DNA of 7,798 nt, from contig CANPZH010000072.1 of the NCBI GenBank assembly GCA_947589335.1, positions 1 through 7,798 of the forward strand. The letters run 5' to 3'. The notes beneath the pieces were generated by a model, which ran no database searches, was not told where the DNA came from, and saw nothing but the letters and a program-made list of their open reading frames with translations. Origin of the DNA: an uncultured Clostridia bacterium. Its GTDB lineage: Bacteria; Bacillota; Clostridia; Christensenellales; Borkfalkiaceae. Made by a program: the position numbers and the translations under genes. Each line of letters starts with the position of its first letter. Positions within the stretch are counted from its first letter, which is position 1. This document shows positions 1 through 5,757 of this stretch, in pieces.

Positions 1-231
1 CGTCACACCGCATTCTTCAACCACTATCGTCCCCAGTTCTTCATCAGAACGACGGACGTCACCGGTTCCATCGAGCTTCCCGCAGGCGTCGAAATGGTCA
101 TGCCCGGCGACCACGTCACCATGACGGTCGAGCTGATCAAGCCCGTCGCGATCGAGGAAGGCCTCCGTTTCGCTATCCGTGAGGGCGGCAGAACGGTCGG
201 TTCCGGCGCGGTCTCCAAGATCCTCAAGTAA
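1..231 (+). CDS. tuf: Elongation factor Tu, C-terminal end (partial, 5' end outside window)
   Basis: The frame from base 1 gives 76 residues and ends at TAA (229-231). They match the C-terminal beta-barrel (domain 3) of EF-Tu: RHTAFFNHYRPQF, then RTTDVTGSIELP, then MPGDHVTMTVELI and the near-invariant ending GLRFAIREGGRTVGSG. EF-Tu is the GTPase that delivers aminoacyl-tRNA to the ribosome in the cytoplasm; domain 3 contacts tRNA and EF-Ts. The GTPase domain lies beyond the left edge. Codons are strongly biased to C-ending forms, as expected of a highly expressed gene. No ribosomal protein gene follows, so tuf is the last gene of its unit here; whether fusA and rpsL/rpsG lie upstream cannot be seen. 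The family call is secure from sequence alone. Confidence 0.97.
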   Translation, partial: RHTAFFNHYRPQFFIRTTDVTGSIELPAGVEMVMPGDHVTMTVELIKPVAIEEGLRFAIREGGRTVGSGAVSKILK

Positions 232-251
232 GTTCCCCGCAAGGGAAAACC

Positions 252-278
252 AAAGAGCACGGCATTGCCGTGCTCTTT
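252..278 (+). terminator. Hairpin after tuf, probable intrinsic terminator
   Basis: AAAGAGCACGGC, a three-base loop ATT, and GCCGTGCTCTTT form a perfect 12-bp stem starting 20 nt after the tuf stop codon. The A-rich 5' arm and T-rich 3' arm are typical of a terminator that can work in both directions. The tract after the stem (GTCGTGTCTTCC) is only weakly T-rich, so termination may be partial or Rho-assisted. A strong stem at this spot is expected for separating tuf from the unrelated gene downstream. Confidence 0.7.
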
Positions 279-368
279 GTCGTGTCTTCCGTCATGCGAT
301 AAGATCGCGGCAGATCCCTTTTGCGGCAGATCGCTGCGGTCTTTCCCCGTTTTGCGCATACTGCTCTC

Positions 369-1169
369 ATGGACCTTTTCAAACGCGCATTCGCATACGG
401 CAGACGGGCGCTGAAAGCGCTTACGGCGCACAGATACACGACGGTCGCGGGGGCGCTCGCCTTCTTTCTCGTCATGTCCTTTGTTCCCTTTCTCTTCTGG
501 CTCGCCCTGCTCTTCGGGCAGACGGGGCTCGAGACGGAGACCGTCCTCGAGCTCGGGATCTTCGGCTGGGCGAAGGATCTTCTGATCATGCTCCTCTCGA
601 ACGCCGAGGGGGCGGCGGCGGGGGCGGGCGCCGTCCTGCTTCTGACGACGCTCTGGTCGAGCTCCGCATTTTTCTATCATCTCAGGAAGAGCGGGGAGAT
701 CTTATATGCCTACCGACGGGAAAAGCACGGCTGGAAGGTCCGCCTGTCCGCGATCCTTGTGACCTTTGCGGTCCTGCTCTTCTGTCTTGCCGCCGGGGCA
801 GCGCTCATCACCGCGATGATCTCCGCGCGGAAGCTCCCGCGTCCGTTCTTTTATCTGACGGTGTACTCCCTCGTGCTCACGATCGGGTTTTTGGCGGCAT
901 GGATCCTCAATTGCTACATCTGTCCCTACCGCTGCAAGCCGCACGACACCCTGCTCGGGAGCTTTTTCACCGCGCTTGCATGGCTGGTTGCCACCGGCGT
1001 CTTCTCGGTGTGCATCCGCTTCGGCAACCGCGAGAAGCTGTACGGCGCGCTCACGCTGGCGGTCGTCTTCCTGATCTGGATCTATTGGATGATGATCTGC
1101 TTCACCGCGGGGGCGGTCTATAACCGCCGCCGTATGAAGATCCGCGGTCTCGAGCCCAAAGAGCTGTAA
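369..1169 (+). CDS. YihY/BrkB-family inner membrane protein
   Basis: A 266-residue integral membrane protein of the YihY/BrkB family (once misnamed ribonuclease BN), whose biochemical role is not settled. Six hydrophobic segments lie near residues 26-50, 82-104, 126-150, 162-183, 196-218 and 225-250. Family-like features are the AGALAFFLVMSFVPFLFWL first helix, the small-residue segment ending in LWSSSAFFYHLRKS, the Pro/His then LLGSFF(x)ALAW entry to helix 5, and the YGALTLAVVFLIWIYWMM last helix. It is slightly shorter than many members (about 280-300 residues). The ATG at 369 is preferred because it begins MDLFKRAF just before the first helix; a TTG at 321 in the same frame would add 16 residues. 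Neither start has a clear Shine-Dalgarno sequence, so the start is uncertain. Codon use resembles the neighbours, and nothing suggests transfer. Confidence 0.85.
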   Translation: MDLFKRAFAYGRRALKALTAHRYTTVAGALAFFLVMSFVPFLFWLALLFGQTGLETETVLELGIFGWAKDLLIMLLSNAEGAAAGAGAVLLLTTLWSSSAFFYHLRKSGEILYAYRREKHGWKVRLSAILVTFAVLLFCLAAGAALITAMISARKLPRPFFYLTVYSLVLTIGFLAAWILNCYICPYRCKPHDTLLGSFFTALAWLVATGVFSVCIRFGNREKLYGALTLAVVFLIWIYWMMICFTAGAVYNRRRMKIRGLEPKEL

Positions 1170-1208
1170 GATCGAAGGGAATTTCTTTGAAAAAGAGAGG
1201 CGAAAAGG

Positions 1209-1237
1209 TTTACTTTTGTGCGTTTTTGTTGTAAAAT
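1209..1237 (+). promoter_or_regulatory. Sigma-A-type promoter for the rnj operon
   Basis: TTTACT (1209-1214) and TAAAAT (1232-1237) are separated by exactly 17 bases. The -10 box matches TATAAT at 5 of 6 positions. The surroundings are AT-rich in an otherwise GC-rich window, with an A-rich run just upstream. Transcription would begin near 1243-1245, giving a leader of about 136 nt before the RNase J start. It is the best promoter visible here and could serve all six downstream genes, since no clear terminator interrupts them. Confidence 0.72.
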
Positions 1238-1253
1238 AATGGCAGGAATGAAT

Positions 1254-1290
1254 GACCGCGATCCGTGATCCTCGCACGGGAGGGGCGGTC
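1254..1290 (+). promoter_or_regulatory. Leader hairpin 1 in the rnj 5' untranslated region
   Basis: GACCGC (1254-1259) pairs with GCGGTC (1285-1290), and inside it CCGTG (1263-1267) pairs with CACGG (1275-1279) around a seven-base loop. The internal loop is three bases on one side and five on the other. It would lie about 10 nt from the predicted mRNA 5' end. It has no T-tract, so it does not look like a terminator. A 5'-proximal stem may protect or regulate the message; that role is inferred. Confidence 0.5.
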
Positions 1291-1319
1291 TTTGGATAAC
1301 AAATCGGAATTCCGCGTGA

Positions 1320-1351
1320 GCAAAAGAGAGCGTAAAGCCCTCTTATTTTGC
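1320..1351 (+). promoter_or_regulatory. Leader hairpin 2 upstream of the rnj ribosome binding site
   Basis: GCAAAAGAGAG (1320-1330) can pair with CTCTTATTTTGC (1340-1351) over 11 pairs, including one G-T wobble and one bulged A, around a nine-base loop. The 3' arm is T-rich, and the stem ends 14 nt before the ribosome binding site. It could be an attenuator-like or protein-binding element, or only a stability stem; no competing anti-hairpin was identified. Confidence 0.45.
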
Positions 1352-1365
1352 CGTAGGAAAAGCGT

Positions 1366-1373
1366 AAAAGGAG
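1366..1373 (+). promoter_or_regulatory. Ribosome binding site that fixes the TTG start of rnj
   Basis: AAAAGGAG lies six bases before TTG 1380. This strong Shine-Dalgarno match decides the start at a TTG codon; no ATG occurs near it in this frame. Confidence 0.85.
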
Positions 1374-1379
1374 CATTTT

Positions 1380-3416
1380 TTGGACAAGAAGAATCAGCGC
1401 AAGCAGGAAGGCAAAAGCGCCATCGAGCTCGCGATCCTGAACGGGATCGAAGCATACAACCGCGAGCAGGCGAAAAAACAGAACAAACAGAACAGACAGC
1501 AGCCCGCAACGACGGGTGAATTGCGCACCAAGGAGGCAATGGAGGAGGCGGGGTTCAAAAAACGCCGTCCGTCCAAGGCAAAGGGGAAGGGAACGCCCGT
1601 CAAAAAACAGGAGACTCCTGTCAAAAAACAAGAGACTCCTGTCAAAAAGCAAGAGACGCCCGCAGCCGTAAAAACTCCCCCCGAGAAGAAGACGAAGCCC
1701 GCGGCGGAACGGAAGAATCCCGCGGGGCAGAAACAGAAGAATGCCTCCCCCAAGGAACAAAAGCGGGGAAAGCGGCCGGTCAAGATCCTCTTTTTCGGAG
1801 GCGTCGGGGAGATCGGCAAGAACATGACCGCGATCGAGTATGGGAACGACATCATCGTGATCGACGCGGGGGTCATCTTTCCGACGGAGGAGATGCCGGG
1901 GATCGACCTCGTCGTGCCCGACATCAGCTACCTCATTCAGAATAAGAACAAGATCCGCGGCGTCTTTCTGACCCACGGGCACGAGGACCACATCGGCGGC
2001 GTACCCTACCTCATGAAGGAACTGAACGCGAATACGCCCGTCTACGGGACGAAGCTCACGCTGGCCCTCACCGACGGCAAGCTGAGAGAGCACCGTCTCA
2101 ACTCGGTGCGGCTCGTCACCGTCTCCCCGAAGGAGAAGGTCAAGGCGGGGGCGTTCACCGTGAATTTCGTCAACGTGAACCACTCCATCGCAGGCGCGCT
2201 GGCGCTTGCGGTCGAGACGCCCTACGGCGTGATCTTCCACAGCGGTGACTTCAAGATCGACCTCACGCCCGTTGCGGGGGAACCCATCGACCTCACGGAG
2301 ATCGCCGAATACGGCAAGCGGGGGGTGCTCCTCTATTTGGGCGAGTCCACCAACATCGAGCGTCCCGGCTACACGATGAGCGAGACGGTCGTCGGCACGA
2401 CCCTCGAACATCTCTTTGCGGAGAATGCGGACAGGCGGCTGATCATCGCGACGTTCGCCTCGAACGTGCACAGATTGCAGCAGATCATCGACATCGCGGT
2501 GAAGTACCGCCGCAAGGTTGCGCTCTCCGGGCGGAGCATGCTCAACGTCGTGGAGGCAGCGCTCAAGATCGGGGAGCTCACCATTCCCGAGGGCGTCCTC
2601 GTCGACGTGGAGAAGACGAAGAACTTTTTCGACCGTGAGATCGTGATCGTCTCGACGGGCTCGCAGGGGGAGCCGATGAGCGCGCTCACCCGCATGGCTT
2701 CGGGGGAATTCAACCGGATCACGATCGGCCCGAACGATACGATCATCATCTCCGCGAGCCCCATCCCGGGCAACGAGCGCATGATCTACCGCGTCATCAA
2801 CAATCTCTTCAAGCTCGGCGCGAACGTTGTGTATGAGAGCCTCGAAAAGATCCACGTCTCCGGACATGCCTGCCAGGAGGAGCACAAGATCATGCACGCC
2901 CTCCTAAGGCCCAAGTTTTTCATCCCCGTGCACGGGGAATACCGCCACCTCAAGCGCCATGCGCTCCTCGCCGAGGAGACGGGCATGTCGCCCTCCCGCA
3001 TCTTTATCCCTGATATCGGCGTCTGTGCCGAGGTCACGGACGAGACGCTCAGGCAGGGCGAGAGCTTTCCCGCGGGCGCACGTCTCATCGACGGAGAGGG
3101 GTTCGAAGATCTTGCGACGGGAGAGGTGCTCAAAGACCGTCTGCGCATGTCGGGCGAGGGCGTCTTCATCGTCTCCGTCGCCGTGTCGCGGGGGGTCCTG
3201 CTCGGCGATCCCGTGATAGAGAGCCGCGGCTTCGTCTTTTCGGACGAGCATACCGATCTCATGGAACTTAAAGGAGTCGTGGAGAAGGCGATCGGGAGCG
3301 GCGCGGGGCTCTCGGCGCAGGAACTCGGCGCGGGGATCAAACGCGCGATGAAGAACTATCTCTTCAGAAAGACGAAACAGTCTCCCATGATCATTCCGAT
3401 CGTGCATGAGGTATAG
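1380..3416 (+). CDS. rnj: Ribonuclease J with a lysine-rich N-terminal extension
   Basis: A 678-residue metallo-beta-lactamase/beta-CASP nuclease of the RNase J family, which degrades and matures RNA in the cytoplasm by 5'-3' exonuclease and endonuclease action. The catalytic core starts near residue 133 (KILFFGGVGEIGKNM). Visible metal-site motifs are HGHEDH (199-204), His268 in VNHSI, Asp290 in HSGDFK, and a C-terminal-side His in HGEYRHLK (518-525). Beta-CASP signatures are ATFASNVHRLQQ (357-368), STGSQGEPM (425-433), SPIPGN (460-465) and SGHACQEE (494-501). The end, KTKQSPMIIPIVHEV, matches the usual RNase J terminus. B. subtilis RNase J1 has 555 residues; the excess is residues 1-130, rich in K, Q, P and A, predicted disordered apart from a possible helix near 12-35, with TPVKKQE repeated three times (72-92). 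The motif after His268 reads SIAG rather than the common SIPD, so it may belong to a separate clostridial subgroup. It heads a tight operon. Confidence 0.96.
   Translation: MDKKNQRKQEGKSAIELAILNGIEAYNREQAKKQNKQNRQQPATTGELRTKEAMEEAGFKKRRPSKAKGKGTPVKKQETPVKKQETPVKKQETPAAVKTPPEKKTKPAAERKNPAGQKQKNASPKEQKRGKRPVKILFFGGVGEIGKNMTAIEYGNDIIVIDAGVIFPTEEMPGIDLVVPDISYLIQNKNKIRGVFLTHGHEDHIGGVPYLMKELNANTPVYGTKLTLALTDGKLREHRLNSVRLVTVSPKEKVKAGAFTVNFVNVNHSIAGALALAVETPYGVIFHSGDFKIDLTPVAGEPIDLTEIAEYGKRGVLLYLGESTNIERPGYTMSETVVGTTLEHLFAENADRRLIIATFASNVHRLQQIIDIAVKYRRKVALSGRSMLNVVEAALKIGELTIPEGVLVDVEKTKNFFDREIVIVSTGSQGEPMSALTRMASGEFNRITIGPNDTIIISASPIPGNERMIYRVINNLFKLGANVVYESLEKIHVSGHACQEEHKIMHALLRPKFFIPVHGEYRHLKRHALLAEETGMSPSRIFIPDIGVCAEVTDETLRQGESFPAGARLIDGEGFEDLATGEVLKDRLRMSGEGVFIVSVAVSRGVLLGDPVIESRGFVFSDEHTDLMELKGVVEKAIGSGAGLSAQELGAGIKRAMKNYLFRKTKQSPMIIPIVHEV
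1593..1655 (+). repeat. Three tandem 21-bp repeats inside rnj
   Basis: Three in-frame 21-base units (1593-1613, 1614-1634, 1635-1655) each encode TPVKKQE; a fourth, partial unit (1656-1661) encodes TP. Copies differ only at a few positions (ACG/ACT, CCC/CCT, GTC/GTC, CAG/CAA, AAA/AAG), and copies 2 and 3 are nearly identical, which points to recent slippage or duplication. The repeat keeps the reading frame and adds two lysines per unit, giving a flexible basic stretch that could bind RNA. Copy number may vary between strains. Confidence 0.9.
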
Positions 3417-3440
3417 AGAAAAAATTTGCGGGGGGAAACC

Positions 3441-3935
3441 ATGAATTTCAATCTCACTTGCAAGAAACTGTTTGCCGAACAGAAGTACGAGGAAGAGCGT
3501 GCGTTCATCGAGAAGAAGATGAAGAGCCCCTTCTATTTCCTCGTGCGGATGTCCGCGCGGCAACATTACATCCGCGTCTGCATGGCGCTCGACGATCTGC
3601 CTACCGCGAGCCGCTATATCGCGTCGCTCCGCCACGGCGGCGGCAAGGGCTGGAAGTACATGACGGCGTATTATTACATCCTCATCAAGCTCGACGAAGG
3701 GGATCTCAAGACGGCGCGCGCGGAGTTCGAGGAATTCCGCAGGGACTGCGCCGACGCCGAGATCTACAAGACCCAGATCGAGATCTTGACGGCGATCTTC
3801 TCCCGTCTTCTGACCGCGCGGGACAATACGCCTCTGCCGCTCTCGGCGGTGGAGAGCTCCTATCCCGTGGTCAGCCGCATCCTCGGGCGGCACTATGAGG
3901 CGCAGGCCGCGGACAGCGCCGTCGAGTGGAACTGA
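3441..3935 (+). CDS. Small TPR-like helical protein of unknown function
   Basis: A 164-residue protein that I do not recognise as a named family. It has no signal peptide or membrane segment and looks wholly helical. Residues 40-64 and 74-101 resemble tetratricopeptide helix pairs; the second (YYYILIKLDEGDLKTARAEFEEFRR) has the small/aromatic spacing of a TPR unit. The N-terminus (KKLFAEQKYEEERAFIEKKMK) is charged and could form a further helix, and a Gly-rich turn HGGGKG (65-70) separates the pairs. The ATG at 3441 is chosen because GGGGGG (3430-3435) stands five bases before it; an in-frame TTG at 3426 lies before that site. It starts 24 nt after rnj stops, and its last 10 bases overlap trmR, so it is co-transcribed with both. 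A scaffold or adaptor role in RNA decay or tRNA modification is a guess from position alone. Confidence 0.8.
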   Translation: MNFNLTCKKLFAEQKYEEERAFIEKKMKSPFYFLVRMSARQHYIRVCMALDDLPTASRYIASLRHGGGKGWKYMTAYYYILIKLDEGDLKTARAEFEEFRRDCADAEIYKTQIEILTAIFSRLLTARDNTPLPLSAVESSYPVVSRILGRHYEAQAADSAVEWN

Positions 3936-4510
3936 GCCCCCGCCTGCTCGCCCTGCGCGAAGAGGCGAAAAAGGGGAGGGATCCGACCTGCCCCGACGAT
4001 ACGCTCGCATATCTTCTCGCACTCTGCGCGCGGGAGGCTCCCCGCCGCATTCTCGAGATCGGCACGGCGGAGGGGCTGACCGCCTGCGCGATGCTCGGCG
4101 TCTGCGGGGCGGAGTACACGGGGATCGAGCGCGACCCCGCGCGGGCGGCGACGGCGCGGAGCCGCTTCGAAGAGTTTGGCGTTTTTCGGCGCATTTCCCT
4201 CTTCGAGGGGGATGCGGGCGAGATCCTGCCGCTTCTGGAGGGGGAGTATGATCTCATCTTCCTCGACGGGCCCAAGGTGCAGTACCTGAAATATCTGCCC
4301 GACTGCAAGCGTCTTCTGAGAAGGGGAGGGGCGTTGCTCTCCGACGACGTGCTCCTCTTCGGATGGGTGCGCGGCGAGGCGCCGAAGAAGCGGCGGATGC
4401 TCGCCGAACATCTCCGCGAATATCTGCGCGCGCTCGAGCTTGATCCCGCCCTCGAGACGGAAGTCCTCGAGATCGGCGAAGGATTGGCGGTCAGCCGAAA
4501 GATAATTTGA
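3926..4510 (+). CDS. trmR: tRNA 5-hydroxyuridine methyltransferase, TrmR (YrrM) type
   Basis: A 194-residue class I SAM-dependent O-methyltransferase (COG4122). TrmR methylates 5-hydroxyuridine at wobble position 34 to give 5-methoxyuridine. The SAM-binding motif is LEIGTAEGLTA (43-53), followed by the acidic end of strand 2, IERD (67-70). The metal-site region reads FLDGPKVQY (112-120, Asp114) and LSDDVLLFGWV (138-148), followed by KKRRML and the ending GEGLAVSRK. These line up in order with B. subtilis TrmR (FIDAAKGQY, ITDNVLFKGLV, KRRRRL, GDGLAISKK). The second metal motif has DD where DN is usual. It lacks about 20 N-terminal residues compared with the 217-residue B. subtilis protein. The GTG at 3926 overlaps the upstream gene by 10 bases and has little Shine-Dalgarno signal, so it probably relies on translational coupling. 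The adjacent U32 gene strongly supports TrmR over a catechol-type methyltransferase. Confidence 0.82.
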   Translation: MELSPRLLALREEAKKGRDPTCPDDTLAYLLALCAREAPRRILEIGTAEGLTACAMLGVCGAEYTGIERDPARAATARSRFEEFGVFRRISLFEGDAGEILPLLEGEYDLIFLDGPKVQYLKYLPDCKRLLRRGGALLSDDVLLFGWVRGEAPKKRRMLAEHLREYLRALELDPALETEVLEIGEGLAVSRKII

Positions 4511-4554
4511 TAAACTTCGAAATACCCGATGTTTATTTAGATGATTTTCGAAAT

Positions 4555-5757
4555 ATGAAACCGGAACTGCTTGCCCCCGCGGGCAATCCCAGAAAACTCA
4601 AGATCGCATTCTACTACGGTGCAGACGCCGTCTATCTCGGCGGAAAGCAATTTTCGCTGCGTTCGTTTGCGGACAACTTCTCCGACCGTGAGATGGAGGA
4701 GGGGATCGCATACGCCCACGAACGGGGGAAGAAGGTGTATGTCTGCGCCAACATTTTTGCGAAAAATGCCGATTTTTCCGCCCTCGAGGCCCATCTGAGG
4801 CTGATCGGAAGGCTCGGGGCGGACGGCGTGCTCGTCTCCGATCCCGGCGTCTTCCGCCTCGCGAAGAGGGTCGCGCCCGACCTTCCCGTCCACATCTCCA
4901 CGCAGGCGAATACGCTGAACGCGGAGACGGCGGTCTTCTGGCGGGAGCTCGGCGCGGCGAGGGTGGTGCTCGCCCGTGAACTTTCGATCGCGGAGATCGC
5001 CGGGATCCATGCCGCCGCGGCGGATCTCGAGCTCGAGGCGTTCGTCCACGGCGCGATGTGCATCTCCTACAGCGGGCGGTGCCTCCTTTCGGACTATCTC
5101 GACGGCAGGCCCTCCAACCGCGGCGAGTGCGTGCAGGCATGCCGCAGAAAGTACCGCGTCCAGAGCGACGGGGGGCAGGGAGAGTGGTGCGACGTCGAGG
5201 AGGACGGCAGAGGGTCGTACATCTTCAACAGCAAAGATCTCAATCTGAGCGGGCACCTTCGGGAACTTGAAGGCGCCGGGGTGTGCTCCTTCAAGATCGA
5301 GGGGCGGATGAAGAGCGAATACTATCTCGCGACCGTCGTCAACGCCTACCGCAGGATTCTCGACGGGGGGGACGAAAGGGCGCTCGCGGGCGAGCTCTAT
5401 GCGGCGTCCGGCCGTGCGTTCACGACCGCATACGCCCTCGGCGGAAACCGTGAGACCGTCGCCTACGACAACGCGCAGAGCAAGGGCGACTGCCTCTATA
5501 TCGCGGACGTGCTCGGCGCGGAGGGGGGGCGGGTGACCGTCTCCATGAAGAACCGTTTCCGCGAGGGGGAGACGCTTGAAATTCTCTCTCCCGGAGACTG
5601 TTTTGGCAACATGGTACGAGTTTCGGAGCTGAAAGACGGCTCCGGAGCGCGTACGGACGACGCAAAACTCGTGCAGGGGATCTACTCCTTCGCATGCCCC
5701 TATCCGCTGCGGGAGGGGGATATCCTGCGCAAAAGACTGACCGAAAGGAGCCTGTAA
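4555..5757 (+). CDS. trhP: U32-family tRNA hydroxylation protein (TrhP/YrrO type)
   Basis: A 400-residue protein of the U32 'peptidase' family. TrhP members (YegQ in E. coli, YrrN/YrrO in B. subtilis) make 5-hydroxyuridine at tRNA position 34 using prephenate, rather than cutting peptides. It begins with the family-typical MKPELLAPAGN; GADAVYLGGKQFSLR follows. The U32 signature is EAFVHGAMCISYSGRCLLS, followed by GECVQACRRKY. Cys169, Cys176, Cys192 and Cys196, plus Cys244 just before SFKIEGR, are candidates for the iron-sulfur cluster known in this family. The C-terminal U32 domain is seen in KNRFREGETLEILSPG. The ATG at 4555 is preferred because homologues start there. A TTG at 4507, overlapping the trmR stop codon, would add 16 unconserved residues; neither start has a clear ribosome site. 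It should supply the substrate for TrmR encoded immediately upstream, as in the yrrM-yrrN-yrrO cluster of B. subtilis. Confidence 0.87.
   Translation: MKPELLAPAGNPRKLKIAFYYGADAVYLGGKQFSLRSFADNFSDREMEEGIAYAHERGKKVYVCANIFAKNADFSALEAHLRLIGRLGADGVLVSDPGVFRLAKRVAPDLPVHISTQANTLNAETAVFWRELGAARVVLARELSIAEIAGIHAAAADLELEAFVHGAMCISYSGRCLLSDYLDGRPSNRGECVQACRRKYRVQSDGGQGEWCDVEEDGRGSYIFNSKDLNLSGHLRELEGAGVCSFKIEGRMKSEYYLATVVNAYRRILDGGDERALAGELYAASGRAFTTAYALGGNRETVAYDNAQSKGDCLYIADVLGAEGGRVTVSMKNRFREGETLEILSPGDCFGNMVRVSELKDGSGARTDDAKLVQGIYSFACPYPLREGDILRKRLTERSL
5744..5750 (+). promoter_or_regulatory. Ribosome binding site inside the end of trhP
   Basis: AAAGGAG lies six bases before the ATG at 5757, within the last codons of trhP. 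It fixes the start of the oxidoreductase and rules out an earlier in-frame ATG at 5694. Confidence 0.85.

Noticed and set aside
277..305. Possible promoter TTGTCG-17-TAAGAT upstream of yihY
   Set aside because: Each box matches the consensus at only four of six positions, and the -35 overlaps the terminator stem; too weak to list as a feature.
179..1123. 314-codon + strand frame overlapping tuf and yihY
   Set aside because: Arg/Ala-rich shadow frame; the alternative frame gives a coherent membrane protein, and tuf is certain.
1248..1268. Tiny upstream open frame (MNDRDP) in the rnj leader
   Set aside because: Six codons lying within a few bases of the predicted transcript start; no sign of selection can be seen.
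1265..1519. 84-codon frame on the + strand starting with GTG inside leader hairpin 1 and overlapping rnj
   Set aside because: No ribosome site. The second half is only a shifted reading of the rnj N-terminus, and the protein is basic and featureless.
1593..1655. Short tandem repeats considered as a CRISPR-like or protein-binding array
   Set aside because: Units are contiguous, in frame and without spacers, and are fully explained as a coding repeat in RNase J.
702..2897. Very long open frame of about 730 codons on the - strand, opposite yihY and rnj
   Set aside because: It is the mirror of strongly biased GC-rich codons. The translation is rich in R, D, H and L with no recognisable domain, and it covers two confident + strand genes and a promoter.
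2904..4022. Open frame of about 370 codons on the - strand opposite the end of rnj and the TPR-like gene
   Set aside because: Low-complexity Arg/Leu/Glu translation with no domain; it spans the boundary of two real genes.
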